Origin: Bathynomus jamesi
Taxonomy: Eukaryota; Arthropoda; Malacostraca; Isopoda; Cirolanidae
Reading direction: 5' to 3'
DNA length: 64,000 nucleotides
Assembly (NCBI GenBank): GCA_023014485.1
Contig: JAJOZX010001576.1
Coordinates: forward strand, 371,001-435,000
The position numbers and the translations under genes are program-made. Positions 34,630 to 63,801 of this stretch are shown one piece after another; position 1 is the stretch's first letter; each line of letters opens with the position of its first letter. Under the pieces are notes generated by a model. That model had not been told where the DNA came from. It worked only from the letters and a program-made list of their open reading frames with translations, and ran no database searches.

Positions 34630-36330
34630 GACGGATTATTCATCAACCTCATGTACATCATTCTTGATCATATTTGCATAATCACCGCCATAGCATTTAG
34701 AGAGAGGAGGGCAAGGAAGACCGTTCTTGGAACAACTGCACCTTCCTTTGCACCCTGATTTACACGCACATTTGGTCAGCTCAATCACAGCTCGAGGGGT
34801 GGGGAGGGTAAGACACCTCACGGAACATAAACTCCTTCCTCTACACTCTAGGCATTTTGTTCAATAGAAGGAAGAGCCGGGTAGTTGGTAGGGTATGATT
34901 TATCGCGCATGGCGATGTAATTTGCGCGTGTGATATGGGGTAGTAAGGCAGCGCGAATAGGAGGTAACATCTCTCCCTCCAAGTTCTTGGAGCGAATAGC
35001 GCCCCCCGACACCGCTGGTAGGGTTGTGGGACATGTCGAGCAGTACATGTGGCAGACGAACTGCTCCAAACCCTTGACCTGCGGTGGCAGTTCACCGTTG
35101 ACTAGCTCAGTCGGGATAGGACCTTCAAGCTCCCGGAAGCAGATGATGGCACGGTCATCTTCAAGCTTCATGTAGGCACCAACTCAGGTCGTCTTGGTGA
35201 TACCCACAAATTTCCCGCCCCAGTCAGCGCCGGAGAAATTGTGGAGTCCAATGAGCCCTTCATATTTGTGACTTCCAATCACTCTCACTCGCTCCACCAC
35301 ATCAATTTCTCGGTACTTCGTGCCCTTGCCAGTTAAAAACTTGAGACGAGTGTGCGCTCCAAGGCGACCACGAGAGACCAGGTCGAGGAGAAGCGTGAGG
35401 ACGTCAGTGTCGGGTGACCAAACACACATTTCTCGCCAAGCACTCTGCTATAGAAGCCAGGACTTGATGAGGAATCAGTGTATCAGCCTCTTCGTGTGAA
35501 TGATTATCAAAATCGTGGCCCTTGATCTTGGTGTTGTACACGACGACCAGCTTGAAGGTACTGTTACTGGAGAAGTGTTACAGCAAACATAGATGTCAGG
35601 CTACTCTTGGTCGTTGAGGCAGATAGAATCTCCTTGAGAGACATGGTGAGCTTCATTCCTGGATGAATCTTAAATTCCGTGGACGTCGCTGCTCTCTTCT
35701 GGCGCGTCTTGTTCTTCAGAGACAGATCCAGATAACGGTCAAAGACCACTCGACCCTCATTGTAGCCAACCATCATCCGCTCAGTGCGCTTGATGAACGC
35801 CTCTTGAAGGTCAGAAAGCTTCCGCATGGTCGGTGTTTTCTTCATGCTCTGAAGCACAGCCATGGCGTCAACAATGAGAGCTCGGGGTGGACGACCCGCC
35901 GGCGCTATATCGAGAAGAGGGGCAGGTTGTAGCGGTTGAGCCTTGGCTCCTTCAACGGCGTGCATCAGACTGGCCTTGTCCGCCGGGATATAGAGAGCCA
36001 TCAAACAGCGCAAAGGGAGCATGGCACCACTGACATCTCATACTCGCCGATCGTAGTTTTGGCACCAGCTCAGGTCGGCTTCCTTCGATGATGAGAAATC
36101 TGCCGAGCAGTTGACGCTTCTCACGCACCTTGATAACCTTGTCACCCACGCGGACTTTAGTTTTCTCCATCCAGTTCGAGAAGGTCTTCAGCTTGAGCTT
36201 CTTCATTGAGTCCCAAAACCAAGAGTATTGATGTGGGCAGCAATCTGTCGTGAATGAACTCCTCAAAGCTCTTCTGATCCTTCTCTGCAAAGCGCAGAAG
36301 GTCGTCCTTCGCATTTTCTGGTACAAGAGC
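34630..36330 (-). pseudogene. Broken gene with PIN/FEN-like acidic motifs and C-terminal CXC domain
   Basis: Pieces in order on the minus strand: a basic N-terminal part (36326-35952, with FSNWMEKTKVRVGDKVIKV); RALIVDAMAVLQSMKKTPT and EGRVVFDRYLD (36022-35564); HSHEEADTLIPHQVLASI (about 35500); WSPDTDVLTLLLDLV and GLIGLHNFSGADWGG (35430-35190); and the C-terminus FRELEGPIPTELVNG to KCACKSGCKGRCSCSKNGLPC (35171-34636). At least three frameshifts separate them. The Asp/Glu positions (VDAMAV, HEEADT, SPDTDV) resemble the metal-binding layout of PIN/FEN nuclease folds. The Cys array resembles tesmin/TSO1-type CXC. Both assignments are by eye. Related proteins appear to be multicopy in several invertebrate genomes (recalled, unchecked). 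Confidence 0.7.
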
Positions 36331-36544
36331 TGATGAAACCAGGCTCTACAAAGGAGACTTCACTGTGAATAGATTGCCCGCGCAATGCAACGCGATGGAG
36401 TGACGGAGCTTCAGAGCGTTTGCTCTTTACCTCACAGCAACACCTCCGGAGAGCTGGTAGTGTTCACTTCGCTCAGAAGTCTTGGGAGGCTTGAGGGAAG
36501 CTGTTGAGGTACTGCTTCACTATAAGAGCGAGATGAGGTACTAT

Positions 36545-36832
36545 AACCTTTGGTTAGCTTCCGCCCGAATTGTTCATTCCGACGAAGGTCAAGCTTTTCA
36601 CTCCACCTTAGACCTACAGTTTAACGTGGAATCCGAACCACGCCCCATCAGCAGCCCAGCGTCTTAACCACTAGGCCACCTAGGGTACCCATTTATCTAC
36701 CAACCACTTTATTGTGTGGAAGGATGAACAGCTGGGTTTTGCTGCGCGCCGGCTGCCGTCGGGTCTCGAACCCGGGGCCGATGGATTAGTAGTCAGCGAC
36801 GCTAACCACTACACCACCGAGGCGCATTTTTT
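36545..36832 (-). repeat. tRNA-like SINE (family B), near full length
   Basis: On the minus strand the head GCCTCGGTGGTGTAGTGG, TTAGCG and CCCCGGGTTCGAGACCCG has A- and B-box form. It is followed by CAGCTGTTCATCCTTCC, GGGTACCCTAGGTGGCC, TAGTGGTTAAGACGCTGGG, GTGGTTCGGATTCCACG, CTGTAGGTCTAAGGTGGAG and a tail with GGGCGGAAGCTAACC. The two-module structure equals that at 24380. The head's acceptor stem does not pair, so it is not a working tRNA. Confidence 0.78.
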
Positions 36833-37415
36833 TTTTTGTTTCTAACCACTCAGCTTATGCGAACCTCCTTCCAAGACGGATAAACCGACAAGGAACGGTC
36901 TTCATTATCCAAATCCAATCAGGAAATTGAACTGCTTCTCGCTCAAGAGGACGCACTAAGCCTCTTCATCGTGGTTAGAAACGCTCCGAGTTTCAGGCCA
37001 GGAACTCGGTAATCCTACTATAGAAATGATCCTTTGAAGTATGATCTTATATGGCTACAGTAGGTTTAGCGCTACCATGATAATGACCTTGATGTCGATC
37101 GTAACCGGAAGTCGATGATAGCTACTTCCGGTCGCTTCAAGTGTCATAAATCGATTCAGCGTCATCGAAAACCCCTAAAACGACCCTAGGATCGTGAAAA
37201 TCGGTTCATTATTAGCGGAGATAGGTGCGGGGTCAGTCCGAGGGGGTTCCGGGACGGAAAGGGCCCCTCAGGGGGGGTTCGAGGGGTCGGAAAATTTGAA
37301 CCCCCCATCATTTTCCGGTAGTTTGACCCCAAATCAACCTGATAAAGCAAAAAAATCAATTTTAGCACGCAAATCCTACGGGAGCTGTTTCATGACACTT
37401 CATACCACACTATAA

Positions 37416-38110
37416 CGGTTAAAGATTGGTAGCAATACCAAAATTTCAATAAATTTAACATGTACATGGGAACCTTCCTGTCTTCTAGTTTTTTTAAATA
37501 AAATATTGTGGTTCACTCTATCATATGCCTTACTTATATCTGGGGAACAGCTATAAATAGTTGAATTACTGTCAATGTATTTAGATATTGTTTCTTTAAG
37601 TACATAGATACACAGGTCAGTTGAGTAGGACCTTTTAAAACCAAACTGATTAGGTGGTGTCCATAGGTAATCATTTAATCGGGGTAACGAGTTTTTCTAG
37701 TAGTTTCGAGAAGCAGGAAGCGACAGCAATAGGCCTGTAATTATTGCTGGACAGAATGTCTCCATACTTATTTTTGATCAGGGGCAAGATATATACCCTC
37801 GAACTCTGTAGGATATGGCTATGAGCAAGCATGGCTGATAAGAGCAATGATATATGCAGACATACTACGTCTGGCATATTTTAAATGCTCATTCGATAGG
37901 TCATCTATCCCTGACGCAGAACCAGTCTTTAACTCTTTAACCTCTCTACTTCAGGAACTGATATCAAAGTATTTTCCCTTGTCCCTCCCACAGGCGTTTC
38001 GCCGCACTGTCTTAAGATTATCCCTACTCACACTGTTAAGAATGTTAGAGTAGTGGTTTTTCCACAGCTTTGCAATTTCATCCTCCCCCGACACCCTATC
38101 GATTGTCGGA
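37416..38110 (-). mobile_element. LINE, 5' part (left of the transposon insertion in element order)
   Basis: The minus strand reads LKTGSASGIDDL near 37920 (RT motif 0/1), VYILPLIKNKYGDILSSNNY and RPIAVASCFSKLLEKLV (RT fingers, 37800-37690). Degraded LDISKAYDRVNH-like and DRKVPMYML-like blocks follow to about 37420. The YADD part continues at 33200-34084. No endonuclease is evident on the 5' side. Confidence 0.8.
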
Positions 38111-38763
38111 AATATAATTTACCCTCATTATACTGTACAGTGTACATGTACATTAAGGATTTTATGGTATAATTTGCTTGCTTTACTTTTTTTACGGTGT
38201 AATGATCGATAGGTGTTTGTATCCAATTATTATTTGCAGAAAGAAAAAATGGTTATAAGTTCGTGGTGTGTAGTTATGAGAGAAACTTAAATTTACTGGT
38301 TGTTTTTACACAATGATTATACTTGACAGCAATGACAGGTCGCATTTTAAGAACAGTGTTAGATCATACTTTTTGTTAATGACTGTACACTTGCGAAAAT
38401 TCATTCACCGATAAAAACATTGCATGAGCCCGCAATTCTCCCCCTCCTCTTATATATAATTGCGAGAAAAATCTCAGTTCTGTTACACGTTGTGTGAATT
38501 AATTTCCGTTACAAGGAAGTATTGTTGAAGGAACTGTCACTAAATACGTAGACTTAATCGGTGTGTGAACTTTGTGAAAAAGAATATACAAATTTTTTGG
38601 AATTGCATTGCCAAGAAATTTTGCCTCTTGTGTAGCCTGGTCTGGTTTCGGTCCAAATCCTTCAGTCATGCTTTCATACTCCATCAGTGAAACAAAGATC
38701 AGTTGTGTTTGCCATCGTGTAAACGGATAGTTTCCAAATTGATTTAGAGAGTTAATTCGTGAT

Positions 38764-38821
38764 TATTATTTATTTATTTTATTTTTTTTATTTATTTATT
38801 TTTTATTATTATTATTATTAT

Positions 38822-38853
<32 letters not shown>

Positions 38854-38898
38854 TATTATTATTATTATTTATTATTATTATTATATTTTTTTTATTAT
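38764..38898. repeat. (ATT)n / T-rich simple repeat
   Basis: Imperfect TTATTATTATT tract of about 135 bases. Confidence 0.85.
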
Positions 38899-39103
38899 TT
38901 AGCCAGTCTGTGATAACCTCGAACAGTGTGGGTATGTATAGTATAGTGTATATACACTATACATAATTGAAATCCAGACATTTTCAGCCTGGGCGGAAAT
39001 GTGTTTGAGTTGCATGCTCAGTTGCTCAGTGACAGTGTAGCGTACTAGATATTATGCAAGCTGCTTACGCATAATTTTTTAAATATCTAAGTAATTTGGC
39101 CTA

Positions 39104-39104
39104 G

Positions 39105-39152
<48 letters not shown>
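39104..39152. repeat. (TA)n microsatellite
   Basis: About 48 bases of AT dinucleotides. Confidence 0.9.
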
Positions 39153-39156
<4 letters not shown>

Positions 39157-39219
39157 CACAGTACTACCAATCCTGATAACTTACTAATTCACTTAGGTAG
39201 GACACCTAACTTTTACTGT

Positions 39220-39710
39220 AATAAACCAGTAGTGTAATAAATGGAATTAATATAACTTGAAGTGATTATTAATTAGAAATTTGTTTTATATTAACTGCCG
39301 AGAGAGAGAACGAAATTAGTTTTAAAATACCAGTTGCTATGTCAGACAGTAGTTAGGTTAAAATTTACAGTTGGCAACTCTGCACCTCATTTTAAAACAG
39401 ATTTTCGCTGAATGATTGTAAGATATATCGTGCTTCATAGTGCTTAAATGTGTGTGCTTTTTAGTGCAAATTCCGTTAGAGTCGGCTTAGGCCGGACTAG
39501 ACCTCTGTCATATTTATCTTAAAACGCCCCACTTTTATCACCTTGTTTCAAAACTTAAACTTAAATACAATCGTATAAAATCTATTCCACGTTTCTGCTT
39601 CCCATATGACCATACCTAATGTTAGGCCTAATGAGATACGCTGATGCTACCCGAGTTCAGTGCAGTTAAATGCTAATCAAAATAGGAGAGCCGTTGAAGT
39701 TTCCAGTACA
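39220..39710 (+). repeat. Diverged ~490 bp dispersed repeat, copy 2
   Basis: Colinear with 12779-13275. Matching blocks include GTGATTATTAATTAGAAATT, CCGAGAGAGA, TTAAAATTTACAGTTGGCAA, CACCTCATTTTAAAACAGAT, CGTATAAAATCTATTCC and ATGTTAGGCCTAATGAGA. Indels are frequent and there is no conserved reading frame. Ends are not clear-cut. Confidence 0.65.
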
Positions 39711-40414
39711 GTATATAAGTTTGATATTTAACGAATGTGTCAGTACTGTACATGTAAAATAAAAATAATGTTAATACAAATAAAAATTCATCACATTTAA
39801 AAGTCGGGACTTTTTTCATTCTATGGGCACCATTGAAATGAGAGAAATTAATATTTTTTAAACTTATTTCAACTTTTTATTAATAATGAGTACATTTTGA
39901 ATAGGAGAAATTTAATTTATTTAATTTAACAGCTAGGAACATAAATAAAAACAAAATGTTTGTCGTTTCAAAAATTTTACGATTTATTACATAATCATTA
40001 TTATTGGTCCTAACGTAACCTAGCTTAATTAACATAGCCTAGCCTAGCCTGACCTAACCTCGTTGATGCCCATAGAACGGAAAAGCCCCTGAAAGTCAAA
40101 CCACTACAGTAGGGGCGGTAAGGGACCAAAACACGGTTGGTTACCTACGAAATCTTGGCCTATATAACTCATTAAAATGTTTATCATGTACTACTATCCT
40201 TTTTACTTGGGACTAAATTTTAGGTCCACTCTTTCGCAATTTAGACGTCCAGATATTAAAAAAAAGCCTTCGCTTTTAGGAATGTTAAAAAAAAAGCTCA
40301 TACTTTTTGTGGAAGTTTCTACAATGTTATAAAGTACCGTAGCACACTTTAAAGGCATTTTACATTTATTTACACTAAACAAACTTCAACTTCAACTTTG
40401 AATGCTTTGTGTAT

Positions 40415-40420
40415 ATATAT

Positions 40421-40472
<52 letters not shown>

Positions 40473-40475
40473 TGG
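40415..40475. repeat. (TA)n microsatellite
   Basis: About 55 bases of AT dinucleotides with one TATTA interruption. Confidence 0.9.
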
Positions 40476-40778
40476 CACGTATTCTATAAATTTTTAATTT
40501 ACGATAGTTTGTCATCAACCTCCAGCATCTATGATTGACTGAAATATAGCCACCGACCGAGTTGCATGATTATAGTACAGTATTTACATTTTTAACAATA
40601 TCATTTAATAATATGAAATTAGGAAAATTAAGGTCGGCTTCTAATTTAATGTGTTTTTGAGAAATATTCTCCAGATTCTTTAAGGAAGTTTGTCAATGCG
40701 CGAGAAATTCCTTTAAGACAATTCTTGGGGGAACCCACCCACCCAAAAAAAAACCCTGCAACTATTGTTTTAGATATA

Positions 40779-41336
40779 CCAGGTGATTACAAATGATCTT
40801 CCTATTTTAAACACTTATGAAAAAAACCAACAAAGTTACGACGAAAAGCAAGATACTGTATTACAAATAAAGAAAAAATAAAAAAAGTTTTATTTGCGAG
40901 CTATTGAAGTTCAATATGTGCTCCTTTTGAGGTTAAACATTCCTGAATGAGCAATTGCCTGATTATTGGATCGAGCGTGAGGGACCCATTCCTTGGCTGG
41001 CTCGTTCGCCCGATTCAACCCCCTTAACTTCTTCCTCTGGGGCTATGTCAAAAATGAAGTTTTTAGTCCACCAATGGCAACAACTTTGGAACATGTGAAG
41101 GAAAGGATACGCGAGGCTGTTAGAAAAGTTCAGTATGACACGCTACAAAATGTATAGAGGGAAATAGAATACCGCTTTGATGTCTGCAGATCCACAAAAG
41201 GAGCTCGTATTGAATTTCAATAGCTCGTAAATGAAACTTTTTTTTTATTTCTTCTTTATTTGTATATCTTTCTTTTCGCTGTAGCTTTGTTTTTTCATAA
41301 TGCTTAAAATCGGGAAGATCATTTGTAATCACCCTG
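40779..41336 (+). mobile_element. Deleted mariner-like element with transposase C-terminus
   Basis: TA on both sides. Ends CCAGGTGATTACAAATGATC and GATCATTTGTAATCACCCTG are inverted. The plus strand at about 40980-41220 reads GPIPWLARSPDSTPLNFFLW, GYVKNEVF, and after a stop EIEYRFDVCRSTKGARIEF. This is the third catalytic Asp region (SPD.TPLNFFLW) and C-terminus of a mariner-related transposase. The N-terminus, first catalytic residues and much of the core are missing, so it is a non-autonomous remnant of about 558 bp. Confidence 0.88.
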
Positions 41337-41339
41337 TAT

Positions 41340-41620
41340 ATTTGAAGGAATGTTTCGCCCATTACTTCAGACATTTTCACAAGACTTATTAAAAGTTGTT
41401 TTACAACAGTTTCATCATTTTATTGATTTTTTTTGTAGAATTCAATCTATCTATAATATAATACAATTGAGGCAGAGTCTCAAAAAGTAGAGGCAGTCTT
41501 ATAAAAAAAAATGTTCAAAAGCTGAAATCGGATACCAAAGATTTTGAAAAGAAATTAAGACTGAAAGCTTAATATTTACTTCAGGTTTACGAGGAACTTT
41601 TATGAAGCTTAACAATTCAC
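41340..41620. other. No recognisable feature
   Basis: AT-rich sequence with poly-A near 41502. Confidence 0.4.
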
Positions 41621-41621
41621 T

Positions 41622-41835
41622 CCCCGAATTACTGGGGCTGAAGGCCCCAGCACCTCTGGTCTAGCTAAATAGGCCCGTAGGGCCCACTTTAGCAAGAAAA
41701 GAACGCAGCAATGAAAATCTTTAGCTTCACATCCGAACTCGGTGTATCAAGATTTGTGAAGCTTAAGATTTTCACTGCTGCGTTCTTTTCTAGCTAAATG
41801 GGTCCGTAATGGTCCACTTTAGCTAGTGTTACAAA
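41622..41835. repeat. Palindromic repeat sharing ends with 42535-43402
   Basis: AGAAAAGAACGCAGCAATG and AAATCTTTAGCTTCACATCC face TTGTGAAGCTTAAGATTTTC and ACTGCTGCGTTCTTTTCTAG. The outer TAGGCCCGTAGGGCCCACTT / TGGGTCCGTAATGGTCCACT parts are direct. The phrase GAATTACTGGGGCTGAAGGC at the left edge is the complement of a phrase near 43320. Confidence 0.7.
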
Positions 41836-42534
41836 TTTTATGGATTAACAAGATTTTCTCGAAAGTTAAATGCTCTTTCCATATTATGTAGATTGTGGAT
41901 CCGCACTTAGAGTTTTATCATATAAAAAGATTGAAGAAATGTTCCATTTCGTTATATTTGATATTTATTTCTGGCTGTTTCTTTAATCAGTAGTGATTCG
42001 GCCAATCCCAAACTGTGAAAAACATTTGTTTTATGTAATATTGAAAAATTCTTTAAAATGGTGTAATCCCGATTTTATTTTTTGGTCTTTTTTCAAATGC
42101 TCGTGAATTTTGTTCGGTTTATACTTTTGCACATTTTGACCAGAGATAAGGTATGTACTGATAGTTAGAAATTACTACAAAACACGTATGTCGACGACTA
42201 CGTTTTTCAACGAGAAAGACGTATTCTGACAGCGAAAGTATGAACTTGGTGTATCAATTTAGATGTTCGGAAAGACGACGTAACTACTATTAACATTGGT
42301 TACACCATAAACACGCTGCAATAGGATTAAGACGGGTACTACTTTAGGTGAATTTGAACGACGGTTCAGGATCGATTTGCATCCCGCCTCATTTGCAGGA
42401 TTTACTAGGTAATAATAAATAAGTGAAATTAAAACTTGTGACGCTATACTATATACTATTGAGCTAAAATGCGTCTGTGTGTCTGTCCGCTTTCTTCGGA
42501 ACCGTACACAGACTAAACGGCACATCGGAAAATT

Positions 42535-43402
42535 CTGCAACCACCACCAACTGATAGCCCCATGAGCTGCCGATGTGCTCTGTCAAGTTTCCCGGTCTTA
42601 GGTCACTCCGCGGCCGAGCACGAGCTGTTTAATGTCTTTACAAGGTCAATAAAACTATAGAAAAGAACACAACCATGAAAATCTTAAGCTTCACAAATCT
42701 TGATACTCAATCGGATGTGAAGCAATTGGAGGTAATGGGGGGAGGGGTGGGGGTAATGGCGTTTTTTACTTGTGTGGGGGGGGGGTGATGGGGGTAATGG
42801 CGTTTTTTACTTTTGTCGCTTAGTCACTTCTTCCTATGAGGTCCTCATATAATATAATATTTTAAATCTAGAACCAATAAAAAAAATACATGAAAGTGAA
42901 AAAAAAAATGTAATCCATTCAATTTTAAACCGTATCAGAATATACAGCTAGCTGTGACACACACTGCTACATATACTGCTAACTGCCCGGAGGGCGATAG
43001 CGAGCTACCGCTTGTCCTATCTATACAAAATATATTGATATAATAATACTACTTATAAAATAGAACTAACAAGCGGTAGCTCGCTATCGCTCGCGACCGT
43101 TGTACAACTTGGCCCTCCGGGCAGGTAGCCCTTGGGGCGGGTAGCACTGTGATCCAGCTACAAAATTTAAAAAAACGCCATTACTCCCACCCCCACTCCC
43201 CCAATTACCCCACCCTCTCCCCCACTACCCGTGGGCGGGTAGCAGTATGTCACAGTATGTGTGAAGCTCAAGATTTTCACGGCTGCGTTCTTTTCTGTAG
43301 TTTTATCGCGGTGCTGGGGCCTTCGGACCCAGTAATTGAGACCTAGGACCGGGAAACTTGACAGAGCACATCGGCAGCTCATGGGCTATCAGTGGCGGTT
43401 GC
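42535..43402. repeat. Complex fold-back element, about 870 bp
   Basis: Outer arms GATAGCCCCATGAGCTGCCG and ATGTGCTCTGTCAAGTTTCC (42555-42595) are inverted to GGAAACTTGACAGAGCACAT and CGGCAGCTCATGGGCTATCA (43347-43395). Within, AAAAGAACACAACCATGAAA faces TTTTCACGGCTGCGTTCTTTT. GGGGTAATGGCGTTTTTTAC occurs twice at the left and inverted near 43172. A centre hairpin has GCCCGGAGGGC / GCCCTCCGGGC and ACAAGCGGTAGCTCGCTATC. No coding capacity. The family recurs at 41622. Confidence 0.75.
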
Positions 43403-43520
43403 ATATTCAGCAAAGGTTTGAGTTTCCCACTGTACCAGAAGCGAGGCGTTCAATAAAGCCAAATGAGGAAGTAATTATTTCTGCCATTTGTTTATTGACC
43501 GTGGAGATATCTCAACCCGT

Positions 43521-43521
43521 A

Positions 43522-43577
<56 letters not shown>
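43521..43577. repeat. (CA)n microsatellite
   Basis: About 28 uninterrupted CA units. Open frames through it are artefacts. Confidence 0.95.
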
Positions 43578-43580
<3 letters not shown>

Positions 43581-43779
43581 TGTGAGGGGAGAGAGCAGAT
43601 ATTGTTCGGATAGCCAAGACGATAGATAAAAGCTTCATATATTCCAAACTTTTCGAGAACTAATTTCATCAATAATGGAGTGAAACAAAATTAAATAAAA
43701 TACATGAAAATTGAAATAAAGACAAATGTTAAAATGAAAACGTAACTACGAATAAAAGGTTACAATACATTTAGTGGAA

Positions 43780-45010
43780 ATGAAGTTGTGGAATAAGACA
43801 AGGATGTACTCTGTCAGCAACTCCATTCAAGTTGGTAACATACCAAATTCTGGAGAAGTTGAATAACGAAGATGTAAGAGATAAAGATAAATTTAAATAG
43901 ATACATTATTTTTTGCGAATGATAGATTACAGCTATCAATATCAATAGATGAGGCAAGTGATATCGAGAAAGTAATACGAAGAGGGAGGACATATGGCTT
44001 GAGATTAACAAAAATAAGAGTAATCTTATGATATTCAACAAAAAAGAAGTACCAGAGCAGATAGAGGGAATTAAAGTGGTAGATTCGATAAAATATTTGG
44101 GCATAATGATTAATAATACATGGAATTGTTTCCAAAAGCAGAAAGAACTGATGTTACAAAAGCACAGAAAATGGCAAATGTGACCCACTCAGTAATAAAA
44201 AGGAGTTGTAATAAACTGGTTGTGGGAGTCATTCTAAACAAAACAGAAATTCAACAGCTACAAAGATATGAGAATGGAGTATACAGAACGATAAGGAGGA
44301 AGAAGTGCGGCTGAGAGTGGTTTGAGGGGAGAAGTAGGTGCATCAATGATGAGAAAAATGAATAATGAAAGGAAAGCTCAACTATATATAAAGTATTTTG
44401 AAAAATGACAGACAGGTTGATAGGCGAAATATTCAGAAAAGTAAAAGAAGAAACAAGAGGAAGTGGATGGAGGAGGTTGAGGGATATACGAGTGACTTGA
44501 GAATAAATATAAAATACTTAAAAGACTGTAAAAAAGAGGAACTGGCGAACAAACTACGTAGCTGGGATGTGGACAACTGGAGGAAAGATATGGATGGAAG
44601 GGAGAGTTTAAAATATATAGGAACTGGAAAGGAAACATTGGAGATACGGAGGATATATATATGACAATACCCAAGCCTCAACCATATTGAACAGATGTAG
44701 GACAAGTAATATAGAACTTAATGACAGAAATAGATTTATAGGAGAGGACACCAAATGCCCGTGTGTGCATACGAAAAAGATGATCTGAAGCATTTCTTGT
44801 TGGACTGTAGTGCCTACAGGGAGGAGAGAGTAAATGCCATCGAATTACAGCAGCCTTTTACGGCAGACAAAGAGGAGATTATTGGGGGGGTTTATCTTTA
44901 GGAAGGAAAATATAGACCACACAAAACCGACAATATATAAATTCTGGAAAATATGATATCAAACGGTTAAAGCACAGCACAGGGATGAAGACATCACGAG
45001 GTGCCGTTGA
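43780..45010 (+). mobile_element. Non-LTR retrotransposon 3' part with C-terminal zinc knuckle
   Basis: The plus strand reads GIRQGCTLSATPFKLVTYQI (RT palm B, RQGC) near 43790. A FANDR-like degraded catalytic block lies at 43910. Further on are MANVTHSVIKRSCNKLVVGV (44175), QQLQRYENGVYRTI, an RMNNERKAQLYIKYF-like block, and at 44760-44820 a CPC...DLKHFLLDCSAYREER segment with Cys/His order typical of LINE C-terminal zinc knuckles. Multiple stops and frameshifts make it dead. The family is different from the other LINEs here. It ends against a SINE tail at 45045. Confidence 0.8.
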
Positions 45011-45044
45011 AAAGGCTAGATCTCCGACATTTCATCACATCACA

Positions 45045-45118
45045 GGTCGAAGGTGGAGTGACAAGCTTGACCTTCGTCAGAATGGACAATTCGGGCGGAA
45101 GCAAAACCAAGGTTAATG
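45045..45118 (+). repeat. SINE family B 3' tail
   Basis: AAGGTGGAGTGACAAGCTTG, ACCTTCGTCAGAATGGACAA and TTCGGGCGGAAGCAAAACC match the 3' part of the SINEs at 19480, 24380 and 36545. Confidence 0.7.
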
Positions 45119-45119
45119 C

Positions 45120-45610
45120 TATATCGTGTCCGGTAGATGTGGATAGGGCCTAAGTTTAACCTATATGCTGTCTGCTCATCTTCATGCAGTGTTTTTGGCT
45201 TTTAAAATGACTTATTCTAATTCGGTTGTGTACAGTGTATACCGCATTAAATTTGTAGAGGTTAAATAGTAGGTGAATATAGCATTTGCTGGTAAGCATC
45301 TGGCTTAAATTGCTTCCTTAATTCAACCTAAATGCATTTTATATATTGGCTTCATTCTGCATGAATACTTTCTCCAAGTTCGACATAATCCTACTGGAGA
45401 AGGACCAGAATTATAAAGGGAATACCAAGTCTAGAATTCCTGTTGCATAATGAAATGTATTTTTACATAATTCAGCAAATAGTAAGCGTTTCAGAATCAT
45501 TTTAAATAAGAAAGATAATTTGGAATTCTATTTTCCAATTTGTTTATTAAACTGGACTATTTACAAGATTCTTCGTAACTTAATTCGAGACTTTTATTTT
45601 TTTTTTTTCG
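45120..45610. other. Upstream of the first recognised malic enzyme exon
   Basis: No promoter element, ATG-bearing exon or repeat recognised. A T-rich tract at 45594-45609 is the polypyrimidine tract of the next acceptor. Confidence 0.45.
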
Positions 45611-45615
45611 ATCAG

Positions 45616-63801
<18,186 letters not shown>

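Larger units (their letters stand above)
34088..37412 (-). mobile_element. 3.3 kb TIR transposon with CXC-domain gene, superfamily uncertain
   Basis: The left end, TAGTGTGGTATGAAGTGTAA, and the right end, ACACTTCATACCACACTA, are inverted. Inversion continues through CCCGTAGGATTTGCGTGC, GAACCGATTTTCACGATCCT, CGTTTTAGGGGTTTTCGATG and ATCGATTTATGACAC, over several hundred bases with indels. Both ends are flanked by TAA (34085-34087 and 37413-37415), suggesting a 3-bp duplication; a 2-bp TA reading is also possible. The host sequence is a LINE that reads on across the site. Inside are a TA microsatellite, the broken gene at 34630-36330 and a SINE at 36545-36832 near the right end. TAA duplications fit PIF/Harbinger, but the protein does not look like a Harbinger DDE transposase. 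Confidence 0.85.
38115..39200. other. Low-complexity rich, no gene
   Basis: (ATT)n / T-rich tract at 38764-38898 and a TA run at 39100-39154. No coding signal. Confidence 0.5.

Noticed and set aside
36750..36832. Possible tRNA gene on the minus strand (GGTTCGAGACC present)
   Set aside because: Acceptor stem does not pair and it is continuous with a SINE body also seen at 24380.
40012..40062. CCTAACC-like words, possible telomere-type repeat
   Set aside because: Irregular TAGCCTAGCCTAGCC and scattered GGTTAGG words, not a regular TTAGG array.
43336..43629. Frames through the CA repeat
   Set aside because: Created by the CA microsatellite and the inverted fold-back arm.
43814..44188. Minus-strand hydrophobic frame
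   Set aside because: Antisense shadow of the LINE at 43780-45010.
45120..45610. Malic enzyme promoter
   Set aside because: No convincing core promoter; the T tract and CAG before 45616 look like a splice acceptor instead.
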